Shown piece after piece: positions 1 to 12,396 of a stretch of DNA of 64,000 nucleotides (the stretch's first letter is position 1; each line of letters begins with the position of its first letter). A model generated the notes under the pieces. It had not been told where the DNA came from. It saw only the letters and a list, made by a program, of their open reading frames with translations, and searched no databases. Location: the NCBI GenBank assembly GCA_009801085.1, contig VNWV01000002.1, positions 3,472,001 through 3,536,000 of the forward strand, in the 5' to 3' direction. A program made the translations under genes and the position numbers. Source of the stretch: Lasiodiplodia sp. COLG20 (lineage: Eukaryota > Ascomycota > Dothideomycetes > Botryosphaeriales > Botryosphaeriaceae).

Positions 1-3000
1 CCTGTCCGTCTCGGATGATCATGCATGGTTTGGCACCATTCTCAGCGAGGAGAGTTAGTGCTTTTACATGCCCTTGTTTGAAAGCCGCTTGGTATGGTGT
101 TCCGAAACGACCTCCGGGTAAGTTGACGTTCGCGCCATGCTCAATCAGGGCGAGCGTATTTTCCACACTTCCGCAAAAAGCTGCACGGTAAAGCGGAGTA
201 GAGTCTATTTGCATATCTCGTAAGTCGAGAATACCAAACATACGCTTCATCGGCCTTTCCGAAAGGATGCGCCGCAGATATTCTTCAGCAAACGAAGCAG
301 CACATGCTTTCGAAAGGGCAGACACCTGTAAAGGCGTAATTGCGAAGGGATCACAACCATTCCGTAATAGCAGCTCCATACAAGCAGTGTCTCTGGTCTG
401 CATCAGAGAACTACCAAGCGCGTATGAGCTGGAAGTAGCGTCCGAGCCGTGCTCGAGAAAGTAGGCCACCATCTCAGAGTTATCATTTGTGTAGTGCAGT
501 ACGGACCTGCCGATGATATCGCAGGAGTCCGGTCGTGCGCCTAGACTGCACAGGGTCTTTGCGACTTCCCACTGTCCATTTTCTGCGGCGACTATCAAAG
601 GCGTCCTGTTGAAATCATCGAGTGACTCGATCTCGGAACCGTCTTGAATGAGGGCTTTTACGGCATTTACCCAGCCTTTGTGACTTGCGACGTGGAGAGC
701 TGTTAGGTTAAGTTCATCAAAACGTCGGTTTGGATATATTCCCGCTTCCAAGAGACGGAGAAGGCCTTCTTCGCTTTCTTCTTCGCACACACGCTGTAGT
801 TGTAGAGTGTTGATCTCTCGCTCGGTCCATGATGTATACATCTTTGTCTGCTGACGCCTTTCATCTTGCAGCTTCGATCGGATGAGCTCTGCAATATCGC
901 GCCTTCCTGTTGCCAGTGCCTCCGCTTCCAGTCCTTCAGGTATTTCGATGTCCCTTGAAAGAAGCAGTCGGACAACATCTATATGTCCACCCCGAGTCGC
1001 AGCCTGGAGAGGTGTACCTAAATCAGCCGCAGTAAAAGCCAAATTTTCGCCCACAGACAACAGGAAGTCGCATACGCCGGTATGGCCGTACTGACAGGCA
1101 ACATAGAAAGCTGTGCAACCATCTGTTCGGGCCTTTGAGACACTGGCGCCTGCTGAGACCAACGTCTTGCAATTGGTCAGGAGTCCAAGGTATGCAGCGG
1201 CAAAAAGCGCTGTTTCTCCCCTTTCCGTTTCCTGGTCAAGATCCCGGGGCCTCCTGGCCGGTTGAAGAAGCCATCTCAACGCTTGTGAGTCATCATTCAC
1301 TGCTGCAATATGCAGTGGGCCGGCATGGGATAGCGTGTAAGGGTCTGGTCCATCCCCCTGGCCAGGCATATCAATGTCCCATCGTCCTGAAAGTTTTTCG
1401 TTGTAGTCGAACCCCTCTAAACTTTCCACTATTCCCTGCAACTGCTGTTTTCCCTCCGATACGGCCAGATGATGAAGCCGAGCACCCGCGAAGTCTTGGC
1501 CATAAGGGTCAGCTCCCGAGTTGAGAAGGAGTCGCACAACTTCCACCTTCCCCGAATCTGCTGCTATCACAATAGGTGGCTCCTCTAAACCCTCCACACC
1601 TCTTGCCTCGTCAATTTTCGTACCATGATGGATTAGTGCCTCTATGATTACCGTCGATCCAGTTTGACAAGCATGAGATAACATATCGTAGCCTTGGTGG
1701 TCGCGTATGTTGACGTTTTCTTTGGCAATATCGATTAGCCGGTATGCAAGGGATGGTGTTGAGATGGCTCCTGGGGTGTACATCAATGGAATGCGGCCTT
1801 GATAGTCCTTGGAAGTCGATAATGCGATTTCTGGGAGGTAAAGAGACAGCAGGTCTTCGATACCATCCTTTCTAAGCGCACAAATAGTATGCAGGATAGA
1901 CTTTCCATCCTTACCAGGACTTTGCAGGTCCATTTCCGATGCACTCTTCATGAGGCAACGGAACAAGTCAAAGTTGTGCTCTTCATTGGACAAGGCAATC
2001 TCGAGTGGCGTCGCTCCATCACAGTCCCTCGCTGAAAGATTCACAGAGTACTGCAAAATGAGCTCCGCAATTTTTCTGGATGGGAAGCCGGCGGGGCATC
2101 TCGCGATCCAGTGCATTACGGTCCTGCCTCCAGAGTCTTCTGTATTTAGGCAAAGATGTTGCTCGTCTGCCTCAATAAAGATGCGCAGTGTGTTTTCCAG
2201 CACATCTGACTGGGTTCGAGAAAGCGCTCTCGGGTAAGCTCGATTTGAGAAGAGTTTGATGAGAAATAGAAATGGCGTCTGGCCTTCAGGACTTTTGGTC
2301 ATGAGCCCTGGTTTAGTCTCCTCTAAATTGCAGACGGACTGGATGATTTCCATTATACGAGCAGTGGTCGATGGAGTATCAATGCTGGCGACGTAGGCTT
2401 GCATGAGATAGTGGACTGGGGTTATACCATTCACATCGCATGCTCGTAACGCTATCGTCCTGCTTTCCTTGAATCGGGGCTCTTTTGCAATAGCTTGCCA
2501 GATTGCGCGAGTAGACTCTTCAGCTGCTTGCAGGAGCAAAATGTGCAGAATGTTACAGCCGCCCACGCCTTCTCTACTGACATCAGTTTCTTTCCCAAGA
2601 AATGTGTCAATGACGAAGCGTGCAAATTCTCCCGGCAGTTCAAGTTCTCCACGGCCAATATCCAAGAGTACATGCAAAGGAGTTGCCCCGTTGTCTGTAG
2701 CACGGACAATGTCCAAGCCGCGCTTTTGCAGAAACCAGAACATTTGTCTGTTTTTAGACTGGATCGCAATATGAATGGCTGTATATCCGTTTCGTGTGGT
2801 CTTCTTCAGGTCGAGTGACGGGTTCACCTCCAGAAACATCCTTAGTATCTCCGTAGATCCTACATTAATGGCGTGTATCCACGGGGTCCATTTTAAGCTA
2901 TCTTCAATTTCGATGCTCTCTCGAGGGTCAGGCGCAAGTTTGAGTAACTTCTGGACCAGTCTGGAGTGTCTGCCGTTCGCAGCATAATGCAAGGCTGTTT

Positions 3001-5934
3001 GGCCAGATGAGGGTTCCTGATAGAGTACATCCGCGCCTTCCTTTACGAGGTATTCGACAAGTTCGGTGTGACCATGTCGTGATGCATCAATAACAATATC
3101 AGAAAGAAGGGGTTTTCGCCTTTTTCTAGTAAGGCTCTGCAGTCCAGATAGCATCTTCATGATTCTTGACAGTTGGCCTTTCGCGGCTGCTAACTTCATC
3201 ATCTGTTGATATTCTTCTTCCAGCTGAGGACGGACATTGTCTGGTGTAGTTGGACGATTTATTTTGTGTCCTTCGTCTCCCGAGCGACCTGGTGTTTTGA
3301 AGACAAGCAAACGATAAGATTCTGGAAGCTCGAATCCCGGGTCAAGGCATCGCTTTTCCACGGCCTGCTGGAGGGCACGGATGATGGAATCTGAGCCGAC
3401 ACTCATAGCGAAACTAATGTCACTGGCGGTAAGCGGGCATCCAGCCTCCAACAAGGTAACAAGCAAAGGTGCATTATCGTGAAAAATCGCACCCCGTATA
3501 GCGGAACCTTTGGAAGAGTCTTTCACAACATTTTCCTGAAGAAGTCTTTCTGCTGTCTTTTTTAGATCTTCCGGTATTGGAAGCCCTTTGTCTTGTGTGA
3601 CCAGGACATATGCTCCCCCAATACAATCAAGTGGTGTTCCAAAACCAGAGCTTCGTTGGTTGACGTCCTGGCCATGGCGGATCAAGGAATCAACGACATC
3701 GCTCAGCCCGCAAAGGCAAGCAAGGTGAAGCGGATTGACATCGGCCATCTGCGAGTGGAGTTCACCAGGGGCTTTTAAATTGACGTAGTACAGCATCCAG
3801 GAGTAGGCCCAAAGTACGAAGTTGTTGCTCTTCTGAGGTTCAAACAAGTGTTTCACCAGAGAGGGGGTCTGGACTGAAGTTTCAGCAGAGTTTCGAGCAT
3901 GGTAGGTCCAGTAGTGCGAAGCATAGCGGTAGAAAGGATTCGCTTCGAGAACGCCGCGTATTTCTTCCTCAGACTGAGTGAACTCTCGATCGAATTGTTC
4001 CAAGAGCAGGTAAGTCAAGCAAATCTCGGCTAGATATGCATGACTGTGGTCTTCATCAAGTCGGAACCTCGCGAGCGGACCGGAATCAGGACCGATACTT
4101 ATGAGGTATTCCTTAACACTAAAGTGGCTGAACGTAAGGATTCCATCGTCTTCTCTGACCAGGCTGTTATAGTGGCACAGAATCTTTTCCATGTCCATAG
4201 GGTCGTCGAACACGGCATCTCCCTGCTCAACAGCGATAGCATGAGACATTTCCGCGACAGACAGTGGCCGGGCGGCAAAGGCGATCCAGCGCAGTGTTCG
4301 CTCTAGGTAAGAAAGTATAACACCTCGGGCGGTGTCCTTTGCTCGGAGAAGGATTCTTTCGTAGGTCCGGGGAAGGTCAGGAGGAAGTTGCTTCAAAGCT
4401 TTTCGCCTCATTCCATTGGAGGGCAAGGAATGAAGGTAGTCAAGTTGGCACCTTATGTCATTAGTACGGCTTGCATGCTGGAAAGTGAGTAACCTACTTG
4501 ACCCATTGAAACCTTTAAATATTTTATATTAGCCATGCATGAACTGCAGTCGAATGAGATGTATTTCACTTACATTCCACCTGAACTCTCTACTAAATGT
4601 TGAAGAATCTCCTCTTTCAGACCTGCATTACTTGTGCTAATACTCCTAAACCGCGGTGACTCTAGTTGTGCGGCAACGTGTAGCCTAACGTCGGATTCGG
4701 CCGCCTTGATTTCAACATTTTGGAATTCAGTAAGATTGTTGCGAATATCACTCTCGTCTCGGCTGGTGAACAATGTTTTGATCGTGCCTTCGTCCGGACT
4801 GCACAGTTGGGACAAGGTCTGGACCATCTCGGTTCGGTCTTCAAGGCACTCATCAAGACCATCTACCACAATGAGGGTGGTGTCGAATGTTTTCGAGAGA
4901 TCCCAGAGCAAATTCAACATTGATCGACTATCGACACTGAATTTTTCGAAAGACGTGTGTTCCTTGTGGAATGCCTCTAGTTTGGAAAAAGCATCATCGT
5001 TCTGGATTGCAAGCTGTTTTGCAAGGGACGCAAGAATGTTGCGGGCTCCTTGGGTTTCGGGATAATCATGCTCGCAGAAAAAGAACGCCGCCGCGACGCT
5101 CCGCGTGCGAAGATCATTGATGCACTCGCTGATGGTAGCGCTAAGGACTGATTTCCCCGCACCCGGTATACCGTACAACAGAAGGCTCGAGTTGTCCTTG
5201 GATAAGAAGCTTTGGAAGTGTGGACCTTCCAGAAACCAGGTCCCTGTTCCTTGCTCGCGGAGTTGAAGGTGTTTCTTCAGTGCCTCTTGGGGCTCCACAT
5301 CACTGAAATCTTTCATCATTCTTGCCTGTTTCTCGTTCAATTGACTTTTGCTTTCCTGAATTTGCCCAGCCCTTATTTCTGCCTGAATTTTCCTCATATC
5401 ATGCAGGTGACGAGACATTGAATTCTGAGACATCAGCACCTCTAATAGCGCCGTCATCGAGTCTCTGGACATGGCGAGAGCGAGTTTGGTCTTGTGACTC
5501 TCAAGATCAGCACATAGCTTTTCCACCTCTTCTTTGTTGAGATACCAGCGAGTGGCTTGCTTCAAGGTACCCCATCGTCCTTTTGCATTCACGGAGAGGG
5601 AATGCTGTCCGGTTTTTTTCGTGCTTGCGAAGCCGGCCTTAAGATCCACGTTGTACTTCTTGAGCAGCTTGTGTATGGCTTCGAAGGTATCATTGCAAGC
5701 GAAGACGATATCTCCGGGTGCCGTGTCTCTTAGAAAATAGTCGTCCATCTGCTCCATCACAAGATGGGCGCCTTGGAGAACAGAGTAAAGAGATATAACG
5801 CCATTGTAGAGACCGGTCAGTTCGGCTCCGGATTCCTTGAGGGCACTCTTGACTTCCTTGATCCCTTTCGCAACATCTCTTGCAAGTAGGGCCAGTCCCG
5901 CGACGCTCGCGGCGATGGAGAGGGGGTCCGTCAT
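1..5934 (-). CDS. Helo-like N-terminus / NACHT / ankyrin-repeat STAND (NLR-like) protein, 3' end outside window
   Basis: Two exons are visible: 5934..4574 and 4493 to the left edge, with an 80-nt intron (GTAAGT at 4573; TAG acceptor ending at 4494). Joining them gives about 1,951 codons, and the second exon shows no stop in the stretches I read. Residues 1-200 resemble the fungal Helo-like STAND N-terminal domain (start MTDPLSIAASVAGLALLARD). The NACHT NTPase follows with Walker A GIPGAGKS (255-262), Walker B LIVVDGLDEC (354-363) and a TLFTSRDE sensor-like segment (387-394). Below about position 3800 come many divergent ankyrin repeats, for example GQTALHYAANGRHSRLVQKL near 2950-3000 and VNAVKALIQDGSEIE near 650. 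By family this would be a signal-sensing NTPase with an ankyrin recognition surface and a cell-death or incompatibility-type effector end; the trigger is unknown. The C-terminus is not in the window. Confidence 0.88.
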
Positions 5935-7000
5935 TGGAAAATGAGGTACCTCATTCGAAAAAGGGTGTCATGACCGAGCCAGGATGATGATATCAGTTTT
6001 GAGGATGGGCTGGGGAAAGAACAAAAACTATGCAAGTAGTAGGAAGAATTTGGGGTGCTTGATTCCGTGTGCTGGGAATGAAAAGGCTGAGTGACAGACT
6101 GACAGTTGAAAACAGGCTGGGAAGCTAGCTCTTTTGTCCACTTGCTTCGCCACTTTGCGTACCCCTGCACCTTGGCGTGCTGACAAGATTCCTGCCTATA
6201 GAAAGACTTGTGGCTTGCTGACGGCGCTTAAAAGCTGTTTGCCATCTCTTTGCTCATTCCCGAAAGAAAATTGAAAAGTTAGAGCATGTAAAATGTCGTA
6301 AAATGTTATAAACTGCAATTTACTTGCACCATCCGGCACTCAGATAGCTTTCAATAAAAAAAAAAAAAGCATCGCCACACACAGCTTTGTGTGTTGGCGG
6401 CATTGTCCGGCGTCGCAATGCATGTCAGCCTCAGGCTATGTTAACATGGTTGATGATTGGTCTTAATTTTCCAGCCTCGTGCAACTGTGGCAGGTCCGTC
6501 TCGCTTCGCTGCATTGAACACCTGATTGAAGATGCGAGGCGTAGCTTCCTGCAAGGCTGGCCGAAAGCTGCTTCGTCGACCCTTGCTACCCCGCCTTGCA
6601 CAGCCCATATGAAATGAGACGAAACATATGTCTTACTGAATAGGCTCTCTTTTGGCCAAGGCAGAGTTTAGGCGTCTGTTTTCTGATCTCTGCCTTGACA
6701 GGATACCTCAGTCTCAGCCTCAGCCTTGCCCTGTATGGTTGACCGGTGTCTGTTTGCACCGCCAATATCTCCTCATTCTTACACATCTCACGACCATCAT
6801 GATAGTAGCCGGTGCGAGCAGGTGAAAAGAAAAATACAGATCAATAATACAACTCCTATATAACGTCCAACAGGAAAAAGAAAAATGATACAAACAGATA
6901 TCACAGCGCTTAGCAAACATACAGTCGTTACATATACTTCGTCAAAGCCTTACCCTGATCCTCCCTTTTTTTTTTAACGTGCTCCACGCCACGCTCACCC
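5935..7000. other. Intergenic: upstream of the NLR gene, downstream of the fusion oxygenase gene
   Basis: No coding sequence recognised. Contains an A-run near 6355-6369 and a T-run near 6966-6976. Short open frames here have no domain-like sequence. It should hold the NLR promoter next to 5934 and the 3' UTR of the gene ending at 7001. Confidence 0.5.
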
Positions 7001-9738
7001 TCAATACTTCCTCTCCCGATAAACATCCCCCGTCAACCGAATCTCCAACTCCTTATCCCTCCCCCTCCCCTCCCTCTCCAGCCTCCTCACGAGCGGAATG
7101 ACCGTCTCGCCAAACGCCTTGATCTCATCCTCATAGTGCAAGAACGCCGTCAACAGAATATCGACGCCAATACTCTTCAGCAGCAGAATGCGGTCCGCAA
7201 CCTGTTCCTTCGTGCCGATCAGCTTCGTCTTGAAGCCGTCGTTGTACTGCACGAGGTCGTCGAACGACGAATCCGCCCACATGCCGCGGCCATCCTGCGC
7301 CGAGGCGCCCGCATTGCGCACCTGCTGGCGGAAGCCCTCGACGGCCTCGGGGTCGGCGCGGCCCTGGATCTCGCGCAGCACGCGGACGGCCTCGGCCTCG
7401 GTCTCGCGCACGATGACGAAGCCGTTGAGGGCGAAGCGCACCTGGCCCTCGCGGCCGACGCGGCGGGCGCGCTCTTTCACGTCTTCGATCTGCGCGATGA
7501 AGGCTTCCAGCGTGTTGCCGTTCATGAAGTAGACGTCGCTGACGTTGGCGGCGTTGTCGCGGGCGTCGACGCTGTTGCCGCCCTGGAAGATCTCCGGGTG
7601 CGGGCGGCCGGGCCAGGCGAGCGGCTTGGGCTGCAGCGGGTAGTCGTTGAACTGGTAGAAGTCGCCCTTGTACGTGAAGTGCTTGTGGGTCCAGATGCCG
7701 CGGAGGCACTCGATGAACTCGCGCGAGCGGCGGTAGCGCTCCGCGTGGTCGAGCCACCACTGGCCGATGGCGTGGAACTCGGCCTTGAACCACCCGGACA
7801 CGACGTTGACGGCGACGCGGCCGTCGGTGTAGTTGTCGATCGAGGCGATCTGCTTGGCTGCGATGGCAGGGTTCCAGGGGCCGGGGAGGAGGGCGACGAT
7901 GAGCTTGAGGCGCTCGGTGCTGTGGAGGAGGGCTTGCGAGAAGGTGACGGGCTCGTGCTGGTTCTCGGCGCCGTAGCCGGCCATGAAGCGGATCTGGCTG
8001 AGGGCGTACTCGAAGCCGACCCGCTCCGCCGTCTGCGCGTACCGCTTGTTCGACTTGAGGTCCCAGCTGGTGCGCTGCGGGATCTTCGAGATGACTAGGC
8101 CGCCCGAGACGTTCGGCACCCAGTACGCGAATTGGAGGCGGTCGGGGTCCGAGTTGAGCTGGTTGACGTATGCGAAGTCGTCCGCAGCAGGGGGTTCCGG
8201 GGCCACGCTTGCAATGCTGACGCCGTTGGGGATGCTGGGTGGGATCGAAGGGGGGACGCTCGGGGCATCAGTCTCGGTGACGGGGAGGATGATACGCTTG
8301 CCCGTGAGTTCGCCGCTTCTCATCCTGTCGAGAGCAGCGTTGATGCCGTTAACACCTCCGTCAGCCACCTCGATCTCGGGGAACTTCAGAGTCCTGGCGA
8401 CCAAGAGCTCCTCAGCCCAAGTCATGAGCGCTTCGCCCACGGCAGAGGCCGCGTGGAAGATCTTGATGGGCACAATGTGCTGCTGAACATCGATGACCTT
8501 GGTCTTGGGGAGGCCGGCATAGCCAAGCAGGTGCGCCCGCTTCTCAGCCGCCGAAGTGTGCAGCATATCCTGTATGTGCGTAGCCGACTCCCGCCCGGTC
8601 ACGTCGATGGCGAAGCGCAGCTGGTTTCCGGTAATGCTGCGGATCACGTCGATGGCACGCTGGTGGTCGAATCTGTCCACGAGCATGTCGGCTCCGAAAT
8701 CGATCAGACGTTTTCCGTTCCTCGCCACATCGGCCACCGCAATGACCCGGAGGCCTGCCAGCTTGGCAAGCTGGAGCGCGATAATGCCCGTGGTTGAAGA
8801 GCCTATCTTTTGTTAGTCTCATGAAGTTACATGTCGAACCAGCAGCACTCACCTCCCCAAATCACGAGCCAATCCCCGCGGACTGGCCGTTCGTCAGCCG
8901 GAATGCCGTCAAACACCTCTGCGCGAACATCTTCCGGGAATTGGTGGCGGTCAATGGAGCGCACCAATTGATACAGGTCGGGGCCCAGAGGAGCGGCGAC
9001 AGCCAGAGAGCTGAAGTCGACGCCGAGCGAGGTACCGAGACCAAGGGCAGCAGCGACGAACGAGACACCAATCGCGGCACCTGTCCTCACTGACACGTCC
9101 TTGGGTATCCTAGCAACGTTGTAGTCGGTCGTCACCACGTACTCCTGGAACGCGGCCTTGCGGATGTCTCTGTAATCCGTCGAAGGGCCGAAGACGACGT
9201 CGCCCGCCTGCACTCGGCTCGGTTTGCGCGGCGCGCGAACAACCAAGCCGGCAAAGTCTCTGCCATTGACCCACGGGTATGATGGTTGTCCGAAGCCGTC
9301 GTCGGGGCCCTTCCAATCGACTGTGTTCAAGCCAATGGCAAGAACTTGGATAAGGAGCTCGTCGTCGCTCTTGAGAGGCGGGATTTCTTTCGACTTTTCG
9401 AGCGCGTGCTTCTGGCGGGGGCCGTGGAGGAGGAGAAGGTCCTGCTGGGGGTGGCCCAGCTTGAGGAAATCGTCGTCCGAGCTGTATTGCGCGCCGCCAT
9501 GGGAGCCATTGGAGCCATTGGAAGGGCTCTCCCAAGGCGGGCGGACGTGGGTGTAGTCGTGGGAAACGCTGGGCGGCCCCGACTTCAATGAAGAGAAGGG
9601 TGCCGAAGAGACGGATGGGCGGTGCGAGGGCGGCACACTGTCCGAATGGCCATTGTACCCCTCAGCCTCGCCCGGGCGAACGTACGAGGGAGTGTGGCGA
9701 AGGGAGAGGAAAGGACCGCTGACAAGTGAAGTAGGCAT
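7001..9738 (-). CDS. Fusion: MDR-family (zinc-type alcohol dehydrogenase/enoyl reductase-like) oxidoreductase + SfnG-type FMNH2-dependent dimethylsulfone monooxygenase
   Basis: Two exons, 9738..8853 and 8802..7001 (intron 50 nt, GTGAGT..TAG), give an 895-aa protein. Residues 1-95 are Ser/Pro/Gly-rich and look disordered. Residues ~96-475 are a medium-chain reductase: IQVLAIGLNTVDWKGPD, the substrate-side motif YPWVNGRDFAGLV, and the NAD(P)-binding turn WGGSSTTGIIALQLAKLAG, restored exactly by the splice. A Pro-rich linker (~468-512, PSVPPSIPPSIP) leads to residues ~517-880, a full-length luciferase-fold monooxygenase: FAYWVPNVSGGLV, YALSQIRFMAGYGAE, LLPGPWNPAIAAKQ, GRVAVNVVSGWFK, HPEIFQGGNS, DLVQYNDGFKTKLIGT. 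This matches bacterial SfnG, which with separately supplied FMNH2 and O2 converts dimethylsulfone to methanesulfinate. No stop or in-frame Met lies in the linker, so a separate SfnG start is unlikely without further introns. The SfnG half looks more GC-rich at third positions. Fusion partner function is inferred. Confidence 0.85.
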
Positions 9739-12396
9739 TGTGAGGAGTGGAAGGCGCTGAACACACCGATGGAGAGGAAGAGTAGGGTTTGCGGCAGCTT
9801 ATGAATGAATTGAGAAATGACGAAATACTAACACGACGAATCATGCAATCGATGTGGATCAACGATGGTTGCGATAGCGGCATGATTGGAAGAATTGAGG
9901 CAGCGTATGGGAGAGAGTTCTGAGCTTGTTTGTTTAGTCCGATGACGTGCTTCGGACCATTCTGAAGCTACTTTTGGATGGTCTTGGATTTTTTTTTCAA
10001 CAATGATGGTCTGGTAGGATCACTCGACAGTCAGTGCTAACAGGCAGCATAGCAGCAGCAAGTGTGACGTCTTCGGCCTGTGCGTTCGGGCTGCGCGAGG
10101 CGTGAAGATTCGCGGCGGCGATGAGTTGGCGAGAGGATTGGCAGACTCAGACCGCTCTGGCGGTCGTGTCACTAAGTGTGGGTGGGGAAAGCGGGTGGTG
10201 GACAACTCATCTTTGCCAGCGATGTCGTGATATTGCGGGGTTCAGCTGAGCAGGGAACAGGCCTTGAGGCTCAGCTCAACCAACAACACCATATCTCTGC
10301 ATCATCTGGATGCTTTTCTTTCGTCACGCCTGTCTCATTGCGGCTAATGGAGCCTCGTCGCAGTTCGTGTCGCTGCCGTCCGCCGGTGGACCCTGCCCGA
10401 ACACGTCAGCCCCACGCCCTCACGTGCTTCGGCCCGCAGCTGCCGCGATCCGCCGTCGTTCCTTCCACGCCGCTCTTCCTTCTTTTCTTGCTAGTCGATC
10501 CACTTTGAAGAAGCCAAAAAAAAGTTTCCAACCTTGTTTTCCCACCGCTTCAGACATCATGTGAATGCTACCCTCACCGTACACCTCACTCGAAAGACTC
10601 GAAATTGCTAGAAACTCCTTTGTTCTGTACTTTTAAGTTTTCGTTTTCGCTAGCCGTGCGCCGAGATGCAACCATTTGCGCCTCGAACGCTTCTGCTGAC
10701 GACGACTCGGATCGACGCAGGGATTCATGAAACGCCCTGCTGACATCTCTGCTTCCACCCTCCCCGTTATAGCTCTCACCCGACGCCCACTAACTTCTTC
10801 AAATTTGAGCTGCTCCCTTATGACTGGGATCATCTTAAGCACACTCTGGCCTGCACGCACACTCCTCAGCATACATTCCGCATCATATCATCTGCCAGCT
10901 TTCAGAGTGACAGCTTTCAGATTGGTTGCATCGTAGACGAAAAAACTCGTGCCTCATAGAATTGCCCCTGGATGCATCGACCTTTAGCTACAACTTCACT
11001 TCCGCGGCGTCAAGAGCGCCTCAAGGTGTCCTTATAAAACAAAGAAAAGGAAAGGGAAAAAATCAGCATGCAAGCACGCCCCTGCCGGCAATACCCACTG
11101 TCGCTGTCACAGATCTCCCGCACGGCAACTTCCTGTCGGCTGAAATCCCGGCTGGCACCGTGTGGATTACGCTCCCCGCTTCCAGACTCTTGATTACCTG
11201 CCGTTGGCTCAACAGGCCAATCATGCACAAAGTCACACTCCTACATGCATGGAGTCCACCCTTCAAGCCTGTTTCCGGATGGCAGCCCTTAGCCGACGCC
11301 GTAGCGGGAGCCAATTTAGCGCCCTCTCGGAACCGCACAACCACCCAGACCGCGTCATCAGAATATCCATCTTGGGCAGAACACCGCTTCCCACGTCTCA
11401 GATCCGCCAGCCCCCGTGAGAACTATCCCCTGAATCCTGCGGTATTAGACGCTCTAGAAGCCCTGAAAGAATGAGGACGTTTTGCTAATCTCTTCCGCCG
11501 CCTCAAACATTCCGTGCATCTCCACTCAGCCCGTTCGAGGCCCCAAATTTTTGAACTCCTTTCCGAGCTCCGGGCTTGGCGTTAGCAAGAGACATCTGAA
11601 CACGATGCCGCCAGTCAATTCTTGAGTGAATACCAGGGAGATGCTTGCTCAGTGGTGGGAATATTGTTTTAGCCAAGGAACTGCAAGGTCGCACTATAAA
11701 CATTTACACCGAGACCCAGAATGCAACAGCCCAAATACAGAATATATCATCTCTCCAATATTCGCTGATCTTTACTCGCTCCAATGGCCGCTATGGACAC
11801 AGTGATCTTCACATGCGGCACATCCTCCACGCATCGCGCCGGATCCCATTTACCCACTTTTCCCCCCGCCGCCTGCACCTACCACTGCGAATGAAACAAA
11901 CGGCCCTGTTTCCCGTCAGCCGGGACCAGCTCGAGCTCCCGGCCGTATCGCTATTACTCGTGCTCCCGTTCGGGTCTCTCCCTACTTTGAGTAGCCGGCG
12001 TTCCAGCTGCTTACTTCGCCAACAAATTGCCGGGCGGCATATTACTGCGTGGTTGCTTTGCCAGCCCCGCCATTGGCCCCTTCGCTTCACAGAATCCTTC
12101 ATACTTGGTGCCGAAGTGGCGGTTTTTAATATAAGAGTTGGCGAGCTTTCCGCATCCGGAGAGAATATGCCGTCCTGCATACATCTTTGCCCCATTGGCA
12201 GAAAGTCGGCACATGCAACCTATTTTCCGTCGGCCTCCGGTATCCAATCCGCCTATTTTCTAAACTCGCGAGGCAGGCTCCTCGTAACCATAACCAATCG
12301 ACTATAATCCCCTTGTTCCTGCCGCTCCTATTCGATGACCGCCTCAGACAACACTCGTGTCTTTAACTTCGTATTTCGTCGGCACTGTTAGCGGCG
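9739..12396. other. Intergenic, divergent upstream region of two genes (2.7 kb)
   Basis: No gene recognised. Open frames at 10926-11474 (+) and 11645-12307 (+) exist, but their translations show no domain, no low-complexity pattern typical of fungal proteins and no splice-supported extension. The interval should contain the promoters of the fusion oxygenase (start 9738, -) and of the membrane protein (start 12397, +). Confidence 0.45.

Noticed and set aside
7136..8098. 320-codon plus-strand open frame opposite the SfnG domain
   Set aside because: Val/Ala/Glu/Leu mirror of GC-rich codons; sense strand has the SfnG motifs.
10926..12307. Two open frames (182 and 220 codons) in the 9.7-12.4 kb gap
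   Set aside because: No domain, unusual composition, no neighbouring exons; treated as chance open frames.
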